Below are positions 8,262 through 9,191 of a stretch of 9,191 nt of DNA, in pieces (the first letter of the stretch is position 1; each line of letters begins with the position of its first letter). Made by a program: the position numbers and the translations under genes. Origin of the DNA: Pseudoselenomonas ruminantium. Its GTDB lineage: Bacteria; Bacillota; Negativicutes; Selenomonadales; Selenomonadaceae. Below the pieces are notes generated by a model, which was not told where the DNA came from, searched no databases, and saw only the letters and a program-made list of their open reading frames with translations. The DNA is taken from contig DJYL01000164.1 in the NCBI GenBank assembly GCA_002448495.1, positions 1 to 9,191 on the forward strand. The letters run 5' to 3'.

Positions 8262-8287
8262 CTAATTTTATTAGCCAATCTAATTGG
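8262..8287. promoter_or_regulatory. Candidate LysR operator: abutting and overlapping palindromes
   Basis: Two 13-bp palindromes abut exactly: CTAAT-TTT-ATTAG (8262-8274) and CCAAT-CTA-ATTGG (8275-8287). Bridging them is a third dyad, ATTAG-N5-CTAAT (8270-8284), whose inner part TTAG-N5-CTAA is a classical T-N11-A LysR box (T8271, A8283). Its right edge overlaps the -35 of the lysR promoter, consistent with autorepression, while its distance from the leftward promoter suits activation. The regulator's actual half-site cannot be chosen by eye. Confidence 0.6.
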
Positions 8288-8314
8288 ACAAAATACGACA
8301 AAGCAGTATATAAT
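8284..8314 (+). promoter_or_regulatory. Predicted promoter of the lysR gene
   Basis: TTGGACA (8284-8290) serves as a -35 near-match to TTGACA, followed after 18-19 nt by a consensus TATAAT (8309-8314). The lysR ATG is ~39 nt downstream of the -10. The -35 lies within the right palindrome of the operator. Confidence 0.6.
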
Positions 8315-8338
8315 GATGGCGAACTCAATAAAATGCAG

Positions 8339-8347
8339 AAAGGTGAT
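8339..8347 (+). promoter_or_regulatory. Ribosome binding site of the lysR gene
   Basis: AAAGGTGAT, with 5 nt between its end and the ATG at 8353. It supports that start, which places the winged-helix domain at the very N-terminus as usual for LysR proteins. Confidence 0.65.
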
Positions 8348-8352
8348 GTATC

Positions 8353-9191
8353 ATGCTCTTGCGACAAATACAATATTTTATGGCTGTGGCAGAATCCCAT
8401 CACTTTACCAAAGCGGCCAAACAGCTCTTTGTCTCCCAATCGGCTCTTTCTCAGCAAATCAACAAACTGGAGGACGATTTAGGCGTCAAACTCCTTGACC
8501 GCATATCACATCCCATTACACTGACCGCTGCCGGCGAAGAATTTTATCGCTGTGCAAAAAAAATACTTTCCGATATTAACCAACTTGAACTGCAAATGCA
8601 GCATTATGCCCGCGATAATCAGGGAACCTTGCATATTGGCGTTATTACCGGCCTGGGCAAGCTGCCGCTCACGGATATCCTTTCCAAATTCAATACCGAA
8701 ATATCACCACAAATGCAATTTTCCCTGACCAATTGCCTCAGCAAAAAACTGTGCCATATGCTCGGTAATCATGAAATCGATATTGCCATTATGGCCGTTT
8801 CGGATGACTTTCCCACTGATGATTTTGAAATATTATCCTTGCAGCATGAGCCATTTCTGGCCATTCTGCCTGCTGCACATACGTTGAGCAACAATACGCA
8901 GATAAGCCTGCAGGAACTGGAAACCGAAAATTTCATCTTCCCTACGGCAGAAAATGTTTCTTATGATGTCTTTATGTCCGCCTGCCTAAAGACAGGTTTT
9001 ACCCCCAATATTGTCACCTATTGTAACACCCCCGGCCAGCGCATTGATCTCGTCCAATCCGGATTGGGAGTCAGCTTGATATCCGAAAGCGGCTTTGCCT
9101 ATTTTAATAACCACGCTGATGTTGTCTCCCGCTCCCTGACTGAACCATTTTACAAACATATCGCTATGGTACGACGGCGGGAAGAAAAACA
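8353..9191 (+). CDS. LysR-type transcriptional regulator (3' partial)
   Basis: DNA-binding regulator, divergent from the peptidase-transporter-porin genes and therefore their likely activator. The frame from ATG 8353 stays open to the window end, giving 279 residues of a usual ~290-300, so only the tail is missing. The N-terminal winged helix-turn-helix is plain: LRQIQYFMAVAES (3-15), FTKAAKQLFVSQSALSQQI (18-36) and KLEDDLGVKLLDR (38-50), followed by a linker helix and a substrate-binding domain from ~residue 90 (GTLHIGVITGLG onward, then DIAIMAV and SGLGVSLIS). These are the standard two-lobed effector-domain landmarks. The effector cannot be deduced, although by genomic position it should be the transported substrate or its product. 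It shares the 192-nt divergent region with the operon, which contains a T-N11-A box. No frameshift or truncation other than the window edge. Confidence 0.93.
   Translation, partial: MLLRQIQYFMAVAESHHFTKAAKQLFVSQSALSQQINKLEDDLGVKLLDRISHPITLTAAGEEFYRCAKKILSDINQLELQMQHYARDNQGTLHIGVITGLGKLPLTDILSKFNTEISPQMQFSLTNCLSKKLCHMLGNHEIDIAIMAVSDDFPTDDFEILSLQHEPFLAILPAAHTLSNNTQISLQELETENFIFPTAENVSYDVFMSACLKTGFTPNIVTYCNTPGQRIDLVQSGLGVSLISESGFAYFNNHADVVSRSLTEPFYKHIAMVRRREEK

Noticed and set aside
8201..8482. 93-codon plus-strand frame across the divergent region
   Set aside because: It covers the operators and both promoters and overlaps the lysR helix-turn-helix in another frame; no family resemblance was seen.

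Overview
The window most likely comes from a diderm Firmicute of the class Negativicutes (Selenomonas/Veillonella relatives). The main reason is the gene at 4342-5622: a signal peptide, a single SLH domain and an outer-membrane beta-barrel ending in Phe, which is the OmpM-type architecture of that class. Purine-rich Shine-Dalgarno sites and moderate GC content fit. Genus cannot be set by eye.

Left half (1-4244, plus strand): the DNA-repair nuclease pair sbcD (5' end cut off by the window) and sbcC, 17 nt apart, a normal two-gene operon. Both carry their diagnostic motifs. A strong hairpin at 4262-4306 closes the operon and sits between convergent genes. Directly beside it, at 4306-4321, is a 16-bp sequence one base away from the ParB-binding parS consensus.

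Right half (4342-9191): a compact, apparently self-contained locus. A LysR-type regulator (8353 to the window end, 3' end cut off) is divergent from a leftward set of three tightly spaced genes: an M20 metallopeptidase of the carboxypeptidase G2 type, a DcuC-family dicarboxylate transporter, and the SLH porin. Gaps are 16 and 32 nt with no terminator between them. The 192-nt divergent region holds adjacent and overlapping palindromes containing a T-N11-A LysR box centred about 64 nt upstream of the predicted leftward start site and touching the lysR promoter.

The working model (inference) is a regulated route across the whole envelope: an acidic conjugate such as an N-acylated or peptidyl glutamate/aspartate enters through the porin, crosses the inner membrane by the DcuC-like carrier and is cleaved in the cytoplasm by the M20 enzyme, with LysR sensing the substrate. 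It resembles the E. coli abgR-abgABT layout in logic but uses a different transporter family and adds a porin. The M20 enzyme also has His where the family's catalytic Glu normally sits. No RNA genes, insertion sequences, CRISPR arrays or integration signs were seen.
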